Origin: Microcoleus sp. EPA2
Lineage (GTDB): Bacteria > Cyanobacteriota > Cyanobacteriia > Cyanobacteriales > Microcoleaceae
Direction: 5' to 3'
DNA: 64,000 bases
Assembly (NCBI GenBank): GCA_020882975.1
Contig: JAHRFD010000011.1
Span: forward strand, 86,958 to 150,957
The notes under the pieces are model-generated. The model ran no database searches and had not been told where the DNA came from. It saw only the letters and a program-made list of their open reading frames with translations. Positions 26,563 to 35,400 of this stretch are shown piece after piece (position 1 is the stretch's first letter; the number at the start of each line of letters is the position of its first letter). The position numbers and the translations under genes were made by a program.

Positions 26563-26670
26563 TTATTTTTTTAACATCTGCAAAGCTTGGTATCCCAAAA
26601 AGAAGAAACCCAAAGCACCCACTATCGCTATTCCGTCTGCTAATATATCGACGGTAAGAAATTCACCCAT
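26563..26670 (-). CDS. 35-residue single-pass membrane protein
   Basis: ATG at 26670 is preceded by AGAGGA at good spacing and opens a 35-codon frame: MGEFLTVDILADGIAIVGAL, then one membrane helix through GFFFLGYQALQMLKK. Longer forms of this frame begin far upstream but lack a ribosome binding site. The size and single helix resemble the low-molecular-mass subunits of cyanobacterial thylakoid complexes, but the sequence matches none that I can name (not PetG, PetL, PetM, PetN or a Psb subunit). It lies between the WD40 kinase and the glycosyltransferase. Coding is likely on the basis of the binding site and hydrophobic pattern. Confidence 0.6.
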   Translation of the reverse strand: MGEFLTVDILADGIAIVGALGFFFLGYQALQMLKK

Positions 26671-26897
26671 TGCAGTATCCTCTGACAACTGATATCTATC
26701 TTCGGTTTTTACCCTCGCTAACCGGGTGATTGGTTTGACCCATGAAGCCCCGTTGAGCGAAAGATGCTCACAAATTATAGCAAGAGCGATCGCCAAAATA
26801 ACTTTCCGGGCGATCGACTAGCTTTTTGCTGTAATGTTTTTTAGTATTTAAGCAAGTTAACTGCGTGACCGCGACGAAATTTTGAGGTAACATCACT

Positions 26898-28127
26898 TTG
26901 ATATTGCTAACCCTGCTGATTTTTTCCCTAATTGTCAGTACAGCCTACACTAAGAATTTACGCCGATCGGTCGAAAACGCACCTCGAACGGGTAAAAGTC
27001 CGGCTCAGCAGTCAGCACCCTCTACTGCTCAGTTCCCTAAGTTTTCTGTAATCGTACCAGCATACAACGAAGCCGAGAATATTCGGGATTGCGCGATCGC
27101 CATTTTGGAGAGTACACGGCTGTCTGTAGACAACCTAGAAGTTTTGATTGTAGACGATCGCTCCACAGATGACACACTGGCGATCGCCCAAACTCTCCAA
27201 CAGCAACTTAATGACCCCCGCCTCAAAATATTAGCAGGTCAGCCCCGACCGGCCAACGAATATTGGGCGGGCAAAAACTGGGCCTGCGCCCAAGCTGTCG
27301 AGGTAGCAACGGGAGATTTCTTATTATTTATCGATGCTGATGTTCGACTCAAACCCCAGGCGATCGAAACCGCCCTGGAAACCGTCGAAACCGAAAAAAT
27401 TGACCTACTAACCTGTATGCCCGCTCTGGTTTGTGAGTGTTTCGCCGAATGGTTAGTCCAGCCCTTAATGTTCAATCACCTAGCAGTTTGCTTCGACTTT
27501 ACCGCCGTCAACGATCCGACAGTGGACAGTGCTTTTGCCGCTGGGCCATTCATGCTATTTAGGCGATCGGCCTACGAAAAAATCGGCGGTCACGAAGCAG
27601 TTGCTGGCGAAATTGTCGAAGATGTAGAATTATCCAGACGCATCAAACGTGCGGGTTTAAAGCTAGGACTTTATGCAGGGTCAAATTTGGCATTTGTGCG
27701 GATGTATCGGTCTTGGAGCGCCTTGTGGGAAGGCTGGACAAAGAATTTGTATCTGGGTGCTAACCGCAGTTGGGGAATGATGGTTTATATGGCAGCAATT
27801 ATGTTATTTCTCTATCCAATTCCCTGGATCGGATTATTCATTATTCTCAAAGATCTAATTTCTTTCTTCCATCTTCCATCTTCCATCTTCCATCTTCCAT
27901 CTTCCATCTTCCTTCTTCCTTCTTTCCTGTTAGCAATAATCGTAATTTGGCAACAGTACAATCTGCGACGTTTAGGTGAACAGATTTCCGACTGTTCCAC
28001 GAAATACTGGTGGTTGGGAGGTTTGGGAGGAACATTAGTGGCGGCGATCGCGATCGGTTCTGCAATTAAAACCGAAACTGGTTGGGGATGGACTTGGCGA
28101 GGTAGACCATTACAAATCAAGAGTTAA
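26898..28127 (+). CDS. Membrane family 2 glycosyltransferase
   Basis: The 409-residue protein begins with TTG at 26898, preceded by GAGGT; an N-terminal membrane helix is followed by the GT2 catalytic domain. Motifs: FSVIVPAYNEAENIRDCAIA, LIVDDRSTDDTLAIA, the metal-binding FLLFIDADVRLKP and later GEIVEDVELSRRIKRAGLKL. After that come three or four C-terminal membrane helices. The arrangement is like hopanoid/carotenoid-type glycosyltransferases such as CruG or HpnB, but I cannot tell which. One C-terminal helix is partly encoded by a CTTCCAT microsatellite at 27861-27927. No operon partner is near. Confidence 0.88.
   Translation: MILLTLLIFSLIVSTAYTKNLRRSVENAPRTGKSPAQQSAPSTAQFPKFSVIVPAYNEAENIRDCAIAILESTRLSVDNLEVLIVDDRSTDDTLAIAQTLQQQLNDPRLKILAGQPRPANEYWAGKNWACAQAVEVATGDFLLFIDADVRLKPQAIETALETVETEKIDLLTCMPALVCECFAEWLVQPLMFNHLAVCFDFTAVNDPTVDSAFAAGPFMLFRRSAYEKIGGHEAVAGEIVEDVELSRRIKRAGLKLGLYAGSNLAFVRMYRSWSALWEGWTKNLYLGANRSWGMMVYMAAIMLFLYPIPWIGLFIILKDLISFFHLPSSIFHLPSSIFLLPSFLLAIIVIWQQYNLRRLGEQISDCSTKYWWLGGLGGTLVAAIAIGSAIKTETGWGWTWRGRPLQIKS
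27861..27927. repeat. CTTCCATCTTCCAT microsatellite inside the glycosyltransferase
   Basis: About seven units of the 7-base repeat CTTCCAT are followed by CTTCCTTCTT. Three units equal 21 bases, so the frame gives a repeating SSIFHLP peptide that lies in a predicted membrane segment. Confidence 0.85.
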
Positions 28128-28162
28128 TAGCGAAATTCAAATCCTTGGTGACCACCGATAAA

Positions 28163-28200
28163 TATGACTTTTATGAAGTCAAAATTATGACTTTTATGAA
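28163..28200 (+). promoter_or_regulatory. Direct repeat upstream of the metalloprotease gene
   Basis: TATGACTTTTATGAA occurs at 28163 and again at 28186, 23 bases apart, about 70 bases before the protease ATG. The first copy continues to TGACTTTTATGAAGTCA, partly palindromic. The spacing of about two helical turns suits an operator, but no regulator is known. Confidence 0.35.
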
Positions 28201-28268
28201 TTGACTCCATCTGTGCTGATTGGATAACATTAATAAATATTCTTTTAGATAGAATTGGAAGCAAGCTC

Positions 28269-29840
28269 ATGTCAGTTTATAATCTGAGCGATTTCACTAA
28301 TCACAATTCAGATTTGTTGCAACGTTCTTCAAAACATAGCTGTCCCATCTGTGACAGCCGCCCTGAAACCTCAGATGCCAGCGCCGAGCGATCGGCCGCT
28401 CAAGCTTTCACCTTCAGCAACTCTAACGATATCGATGCTCTGCTCCACAGCAGCATCATCAATCGCCAACAGCCAGCAAAATGGAACGTTGCTCCCGGTG
28501 GCACCCTCACCTACAGTTTTGTGACTGCTGAGAGCGCCAAAAGTTATTTTGCATATAGCACCGAAACTAATATTGAGGAAGTTAACGATCGCATCAAACA
28601 GAACGTCCGCCAAATCTTCCGGGACAATTACGCCACAGTCTTGCCACTCAACTTTGTAGAAGTTCCAGACTCCGCCCAAAGCAACATCAGAATTATGTTT
28701 TCCGACGGGCCGGGTACTGAGGGCTATGCCTACGGTTATCGTCCGGGTTTGTTGCGCGGTGGCGCCATCCACCTTCAAAAGCTCTATGAAAACGATCCGC
28801 AAACAGCTTTTTCCACAGGCCCCGGCAGTTACGGCTACTATACTTTAATTCATGAAATCGGTCACGCCATGGGTTTAAAGCACCCCGGCAACTACAACTT
28901 CGGCAGCAATGGAACAGCAAACTCCGCAGACGGTCCCTATCTTCCATTGGACAAGGACAACACCAGAAATACGATCATGTCCTACAATGCCGCATATAAA
29001 ACATTTAACGACCCCAACGCCGAAAATCCCCGGAGTTTGATGCCTTATGACATTCGGGCCTTGCAGTATCTCTACGGTACCCGCGAAGATTTGAGCGGTG
29101 GTGATAATGTTTACGAATTTGACAGCAGTAATTTTAATACCGTTCAAACTATCTGGGACGGCGGTGGTAGTGATACTTTGGACTTTTCGGCACTGCCTGC
29201 CAACAATGTTTATCGTTTGGACATGAATCAGGGTAAGTCGCTAACAGCAAAAAGCGCTTTGGCAGATCTCAGCTACTATTTACAACCTTCGCAGTTGCCA
29301 CCAGGTGCCGATCCCGATCGCATTTATACAACTGAAAACTTTGGCACCTACATTGCTTTTGGCGCAAATATCGAAAATCTGGTGGGTTCGCCGGCAAAGG
29401 ACGAGGCAGTGGGAAACGAATTAGCTAACAATATTCTAGGCGGTGCGGGGGACGACACGATTACTGGGCTGCGACAAAACGATACTTTGGATGGTGGCGA
29501 AGGCAATGACTATGTTTTGGGCAACAAAGGCAGCGATGTGTTAACTGGTGCCGCCGGTGACGATGTGCTCTGGGGCGGTCAGGGGAACGATAGCATTATC
29601 AGTGGTTTCGGTCGCGATCGCATTGTGTTACAGCCCGATGGGGGTACAGATACAATTCTTGATTTTGTCGATGGTTTTGACTTCCTGGCCTTGGTTCAAG
29701 GTTTGAAATTCGAGCAACTGTCGATCGTACCTTCAGCTAATGGTACTGCAATTACCCTCGGCAGCACCGGACAAGTCTTGGTCGAGTTGCCCGGAACTCC
29801 CATAAGTGCGATCGGGAAATTTGATTTTTTAGTTACTTAA
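28269..29840 (+). CDS. Serralysin-like zinc metalloprotease (M10) with RTX repeats
   Basis: The 523-residue protein holds the extended zinc motif HEIGHAMGLKHPG at residues 195-207 and the Met-turn NTIMSYNA with Met at 237, both as in serralysins. A calcium beta-roll follows from about residue 390 (LGGAGDDTITGLRQNDTLDGG, VLTGAAGDDVLWGGQGNDSI). The C-terminus after DTILDFVDGFDFLAL fits a type I secretion end. The N-terminus is unusual in having HSCPICDSRP near residue 24, a possible cysteine-type latency element. No transporter or inhibitor gene is adjacent. Expected to be a secreted, calcium-dependent protease. Confidence 0.92.
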   Translation: MSVYNLSDFTNHNSDLLQRSSKHSCPICDSRPETSDASAERSAAQAFTFSNSNDIDALLHSSIINRQQPAKWNVAPGGTLTYSFVTAESAKSYFAYSTETNIEEVNDRIKQNVRQIFRDNYATVLPLNFVEVPDSAQSNIRIMFSDGPGTEGYAYGYRPGLLRGGAIHLQKLYENDPQTAFSTGPGSYGYYTLIHEIGHAMGLKHPGNYNFGSNGTANSADGPYLPLDKDNTRNTIMSYNAAYKTFNDPNAENPRSLMPYDIRALQYLYGTREDLSGGDNVYEFDSSNFNTVQTIWDGGGSDTLDFSALPANNVYRLDMNQGKSLTAKSALADLSYYLQPSQLPPGADPDRIYTTENFGTYIAFGANIENLVGSPAKDEAVGNELANNILGGAGDDTITGLRQNDTLDGGEGNDYVLGNKGSDVLTGAAGDDVLWGGQGNDSIISGFGRDRIVLQPDGGTDTILDFVDGFDFLALVQGLKFEQLSIVPSANGTAITLGSTGQVLVELPGTPISAIGKFDFLVT

Positions 29841-29885
29841 AGTATGTTTTTTTGAGCCCCGCTGCTGCAAAAAATCGGAACTCTA

Positions 29886-29990
29886 ATACCATTTTCATAA
29901 AGTCCTACTACAGATGTAGTTCAAAGCCCCCCCAAGGCATCGGGGGGGTTGGGGGGGTAGATATGTAGCGCTACTTTATGAAATTGGTAT
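29886..29990. mobile_element. 105-bp MITE-like element, copy 2
   Basis: Same length and nearly the same sequence as 17099-17203: it starts ATACCATTTTCATAAAGTC and ends ACTTTATGAAATTGGTAT. The terminal inverted repeats here match at 17 of 18 positions. It sits between the convergent metalloprotease and oxidoreductase genes. Confidence 0.8.
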
Positions 29991-30003
29991 AAGTACGGTG
30001 TTT

Positions 30004-32277
30004 TTACCCGGCCGCATAAACAAAAGCAGGTACGCGCTTATAAGCAGGCGTGCCCGATCGCTTTTCAATCTCCGGGTGAAAAATCACATTAACTTCAGGA
30101 TAAAACATCAAAGCAGCACCCACACGCACCGCCCCATAAATCACCTCCACATTCTCCATTTTTCCCACATTTCCCTGCACAGTAACCCGCTGATGTTCTT
30201 GCAAACCAGCACTTTTTGCATCGGCCGGATTCATCAAAATGCAATTCCGGTGTGGCATTCCCCGATACTTGTCATCAATTTTGTAAACCACAGTATTATG
30301 CTGAGAATAGCTGCGCCCCGTCATCAATGCCACAACGATACCCCGCACTGATGGTGATACTCCAAACTCTTGGGCTTCCGGTAGTTTCAGATGAGGTAAA
30401 GGCGTGATAAACATCTTCGCTTTACCAGACTCTGTAGGGAATTTAGGTTCGGTAAAAATGCGACCGCCGATGGTAAATTCCTCGTTAGTTTCATCAATCT
30501 CTCCAATTTTTTCATAGCCAGGAATAGTTTGAGCAATCAGTTTTCTCACATATTTTGTGTCCTGAAGTTGGCGCCAATCTACGGGATAAGTCCCGTGAAT
30601 TCTGCTAGCTAATTCTGTTAAAAATGTCACTTCAGGAATCAAATCAGCATCAGTGAGATGAGTTTTTCCCTCATCATTGAAACGCACAAAGTTATTCCCC
30701 GATTCCACAGTAGTTTTGTGAGGATTTTCAAATCTATTTAAAACCGGAATCACAATTGTATTGTGTTTAGCCAATCCGTGAAAATGCCCTAAATTTGGTT
30801 TAGTGGCGAGGTAAATAATAGTTTCAATTTTACCTAACGCGCGTTTTGCTTGAGTAGAATCTGGATTCGCCCCATACAAATTACCGCCCAGACAAATCAG
30901 CGTATCGACTTTCCCTGCATCTGCTGCTTCAATGAGCGATCGCGTTTCGTAGCCCTTAACGCGGCTGAGAGGACGATCCAACAGTTTTTCTAAAGCTTCT
31001 TGGATTTCTTTTTTCAGCTTCACAGTCACGCCCATAGAGCCAAATCCTTGGACGTTTGAGTGTCCCCTCACCGGCATTAATCCCGCCCCTTCTTTACCGA
31101 CATTTCCGGTCATTAAGGCAGTATTGGCAATACTGAAAACATTATCTACACCGTTATCATGTTGGGTAATTCCCATCGCCCAACCAAAGACAACTCGCTT
31201 GGAACTACCGATAATTGTAGCCGCAGCTTCAATTTCAGCGCGGGAAACTCCACAAGTTTCAGTAATCGTTTCCCAAGTAGTTTCGCGGGCTTGTTGTACT
31301 ACTGCTTCCCAGCCTTCTGTGTGGGCTTTTAAATAACTTTCATCCAGCAACCCTTGTTCGATTACAGACTTTTGCATCCCCACAAATAGGGCTGTATCAC
31401 TGCCGGGAATTGGTTGCAAATATAGAGACGAAATATCAGAACCAGGGATGAGCGATTTCACCGGAAAAGCCGGAGAACCAAACTTGACTAACCCGATTTC
31501 CATCATAGGGTTAATCACAATTATTTTACCGCCTTTGTCACGGATTTTAATCAACTCGTTCATCAAGCGGGGATGATTGTAAGCAGAATTAGCACCTGCA
31601 AGTACCACGCAATCTGCTTGTTTCAAATTTTCTAGACTCACCACCGAAGTGCGAGTACCAAACATTTCGTTTAACCCGGTGGTTGAAGGAGCATGACACA
31701 GATCGGAACAATCTGCTAAATTGTTAGAACCTAGCGATCGCATCATCAATTGCAGCAAAAAAGCGGCCTCATTGGAGGAGCGACCAGAACTATAAGATGC
31801 CACTCGTTCCGGGGTTTTTCGCAAAGCATCGGCGGCAATCTCATAAACCTCTTGCCAAGAAATGCGATCGTAATGAGACTTTCCCGCCCGCAAAATCATC
31901 GGAAAACCAAGCCTTCCCAGCCTGTCAGCTTCCATGGAAGTTAATTGTTGAAGTTGGGAAATACTCTGGTTTGCAAAGAAGTGACTGGAGACAGCAGGTT
32001 TAATTTCTGCTGAAATTGCTTCCACACTTTTCATACAGCGCTGAAGTTTTTCACCCTCTTCGTTGGTAAAGCCTCCTTTCTGGCCACCCGTGCCCCAAGA
32101 ACAAGACAAACACGCGCTTTTATGCAGCAAAGTTTTCCAAAGTTTTGGGCCTTCCGGTGACAAGGTATGTTCGGCCCAAAACTCAATTACCGGCAAACCG
32201 CCACCTATCTCTGGCGTTTCCTGATTTTTCTCGTTGAATGGCGGAACTGGTTGGACATTTTGTGAGTTGGTGTCCAT
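30004..32277 (-). CDS. FdhF/YdeP-family molybdopterin oxidoreductase
   Basis: The 757-residue protein is a molybdopterin enzyme of the formate dehydrogenase-like YdeP branch. An N-terminal iron-sulfur-type motif has Cys in SACLSCSWGTGG and again in LQRCMKSVEAI. The molybdenum-ligand position reads DLCHAPSTTGLNEMFG, a Cys where E. coli FdhF has selenocysteine. Further blocks: YSSGRSSNEAAFLLQLMMRS, VVFGWAMGITQHDNGVDNV, MTGNVGKEGAGLMPVRGHSN and the C-terminal MTGRSYSQHNTVVYK domain. Members are often called formate dehydrogenase alpha subunits, but the substrate is not settled. No electron-transfer subunit gene lies beside it. There is no Tat signal, so it is probably cytoplasmic. Confidence 0.92.
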   Translation of the reverse strand: MDTNSQNVQPVPPFNEKNQETPEIGGGLPVIEFWAEHTLSPEGPKLWKTLLHKSACLSCSWGTGGQKGGFTNEEGEKLQRCMKSVEAISAEIKPAVSSHFFANQSISQLQQLTSMEADRLGRLGFPMILRAGKSHYDRISWQEVYEIAADALRKTPERVASYSSGRSSNEAAFLLQLMMRSLGSNNLADCSDLCHAPSTTGLNEMFGTRTSVVSLENLKQADCVVLAGANSAYNHPRLMNELIKIRDKGGKIIVINPMMEIGLVKFGSPAFPVKSLIPGSDISSLYLQPIPGSDTALFVGMQKSVIEQGLLDESYLKAHTEGWEAVVQQARETTWETITETCGVSRAEIEAAATIIGSSKRVVFGWAMGITQHDNGVDNVFSIANTALMTGNVGKEGAGLMPVRGHSNVQGFGSMGVTVKLKKEIQEALEKLLDRPLSRVKGYETRSLIEAADAGKVDTLICLGGNLYGANPDSTQAKRALGKIETIIYLATKPNLGHFHGLAKHNTIVIPVLNRFENPHKTTVESGNNFVRFNDEGKTHLTDADLIPEVTFLTELASRIHGTYPVDWRQLQDTKYVRKLIAQTIPGYEKIGEIDETNEEFTIGGRIFTEPKFPTESGKAKMFITPLPHLKLPEAQEFGVSPSVRGIVVALMTGRSYSQHNTVVYKIDDKYRGMPHRNCILMNPADAKSAGLQEHQRVTVQGNVGKMENVEVIYGAVRVGAALMFYPEVNVIFHPEIEKRSGTPAYKRVPAFVYAAG

Positions 32278-32444
32278 CGGGCTTACCTCGCTGTTGAATT
32301 GACTACTGGAATTTTACCGTAAATTTATTACTAGAAAGATTAGCCAATAGATAGATTTATGAGAACTGTGTTCGGTTCCTAAACTCCTTACTAAGAACCA
32401 TCGCAGGTTGATAGTGAGGACTAAATTCCTCTCGGTAATTTTTA

Positions 32445-35400
32445 CTAATTGTTCTTATTTAAACCTTGATTTCCCAACCCAACACAAAGCTTTTTATCGC
32501 CCTCAGTGACATTTTGATTGTTCTTCAAATAATCCCCCAACCAATCACAAGTTTTAGCAATTATCTGATTCAATTCTAAATTTTCCACAGGCCACAGAAC
32601 CACATTTCTATCCATCGCAAAAGCCAGAGTTTTACTATCAGAACTAAAAGTAACACTAAACATCCGATAGCTAGATTCCAAAGTCTTAGATAGCGTCGCC
32701 TTCCGACCATCAAAATTCCATAATTTAAGAGTATTGCCCGCACCAGCAGCCATTAACTTCCCGTCCGGGCTGAAACTAACATTTTCCACACTATCGCTGT
32801 GGTTATATTTTTCGGCTAAAACTGCTTTTTTCCCATCAAAATTCCACAAGTAAACTTTTTGATCTGCACAACCCGTAGCAATGGTTTTTCCATCAGGACT
32901 GAAAGTAACATCCTTAACACTATTGTCGTGGTCCAGAGTAGTCAGCAATTTGGCCGACATACCATTAATTTGCCACAGGTAAACTTTCTTGGTTGCTGCA
33001 ACTTTTAAAGGATTTTTTTTCGGCTCTGGCTTGTCATTTGTCAGCGCAGCAATGGTTTTACCATCGGGACTGAAACTTACTCTCACTACCTGATTCATGT
33101 GGTCTAGTTTGGCGATCGCAGTTGCCCGACCATTCTGCCAACGCCAGAGGTACAATTTATTATCATCGCTTCCCGTGGCAATTATTTTGCCATCAGGACT
33201 AAAACTCACGCTGTTAACAATGTCGCCGTGTGGGAGAGTATCTAACAGTTTCCCATCTATACTCCATACTTTCACTGTTTTGTCATCGCTGGCCGAAGCA
33301 ATGGTGCGATTGTCCGGCGCAATACTCACCCAATTAACAGAATTTTCGTGACCTACTAAGCTTCTCAACAAACTACCATTAGCCAGCCAAAGTTTCACAG
33401 TTTTGTCTCTGCTAGCAGAAGCAATTATTTTGCCATCTGAACTCAAACTAACTTTATTCACCCAGTCACCGTGCCCAGCCAAAATTTGATTCAAAGGAGT
33501 ATTGTTCGGTTTCCAACTTTTAACCATTTGGTCTTTGCTTGCCGAAACAATAGTGCCATCGCGACTGAAAGTTACTGCCCTCACGTCATCTTGATGCCCT
33601 CGAAAAGTGTTCAACAAAGTGCCGCTACGACTCCAAACTTTCAGAGTGTTATCCGCACTGCCACTGACAATCTTGTTGCCATCGCGACTAAAACTCGCAC
33701 TCACCACTTCTTCGTTGTGTCCTTTAATCGTCTTAATTTCCTTTCCTTCTCGATTCCAAATTTTGACTGTGGTGTCCGCACTTGCCGAGACTATTTCTTT
33801 ACCATTAGGACTAAAATTGACACTGTAAACAATCTCAGAATGCTTATTTAAATTTTTGGGTATAGTTTTAAATTTATCACTTTTAGCTTCTTTGTCCCAA
33901 AGTTTGATAGTTTTGTCCGCACTTGCGGAAGCAATTGTGTCGCCGTCGGGACTGAATCTGACACCAAGTACCAAGTCTTTGTGTCCGGTTAAAGTTTGTA
34001 GCAATTTTTTGCTGGAGATGTTCCAGATTTTGATAGTATTGTCGTAACTACCGGAAGCGATGGTTTTACCGTAGGGACTGAAACTGACGCTGGTAATTAT
34101 ATCTTTGTGACCTTCTAAAGTGGCGATCGGACTTTTATTATTATCTAACTGCCAAATTCTAATTTTGCCATCGCCACAACCCGTAGCGAGGGTTTTGCCA
34201 TCGGGACTAAAAGTAACACTCGTGACACCATCGCTGTGATTAAAAGTATTTAATAACTTACCTTCTTTGCTCCACAATTTAACCGTTTTGTCCGCACTGG
34301 CCGAAGCAACTTTATTGCCATCAGGACTGACACTCACATCCAAAACAAAGTTGGTGTGCTGCTCAAAACTATTGTATTCTTGCACCCCAGAAACTGCTCG
34401 TCTGAGTCTTTCTGCAATCTGGTTTTTAGTATCCAAAGGTAAGGCTGTACTATTGACAGAATCTTTGGCAATTTTCAGACTGGTTCCCAAGATTCCCATT
34501 TGGTCTTTTTCATTAGAAAGCACGAGAGCACGGGAACCCGAATCTAGGGCATCAGTCCGAGCTTTTTCAGCCTGTTGTCGCGCTTCGTCTCCTACTTTTG
34601 TTTGATAAAGCGCTAGGCCAGAAAGACCAGTTAATCCCACCACTCCCACCACTGCTAATCGCAGTTGCCATTTGCGATTTTCGTAGAGTTTTGCTTCAGC
34701 TTCATGTTGTTTTTCTTTAGCTTGACGCTGTTTGTCTCTGGATTCTGAAAGCAGGGCATTTAGTTCTTTTTCCTTGCGGAGTTGTTCGATGACATCTCTA
34801 TTAATTTTGTGCTGCTTTCGTAGTTCCTCAAATTCAGCTTTTTTATCTAATTCCTGCTGCTGGCGGATGAAACCAACTAAATAGTCGTGAACTAGCTGAT
34901 AAAGCTCGGCTGGCAGTTCTGTCCAACGAAAAATTAAACCAGATTTTACCAACAATTCTAAGACTAAATCTAATTTATCAGCTTCTTCAAAAGTGGCTAA
35001 ATCTAAGGCTAGTTCGGCACGAGTTTTCAGAGGACGGATATCATCTTCATCCGTGAGCAAGTACAAAACTCTACGGGCTGCTCCTTCATTTTCTGGACCA
35101 CAGTCTTGGATGACTTCTTCGAGAAATTTGGCGACTAATTTTTGTTTAGGATTATTGCCTAGTTCCTGATATTTAGTTAAGGTGGTAATGCCATCTTGTT
35201 GGAGTTGAGCACCGACAACTTGTAGTTCTATGGGGCGAACTTCTCCCAAATTTCCTGCTAAATCTTTGACCAGTTCTTCGATTAATTTTGGTTCCAAATA
35301 AAACTGAGCACGTTGAGTTAAACTCCCAATAATCGCGGTAGCATCTGCTAAGGAAAAATTGCCTAGATAAAACAAAATATCTTTGCTGAGAATGTCACTT

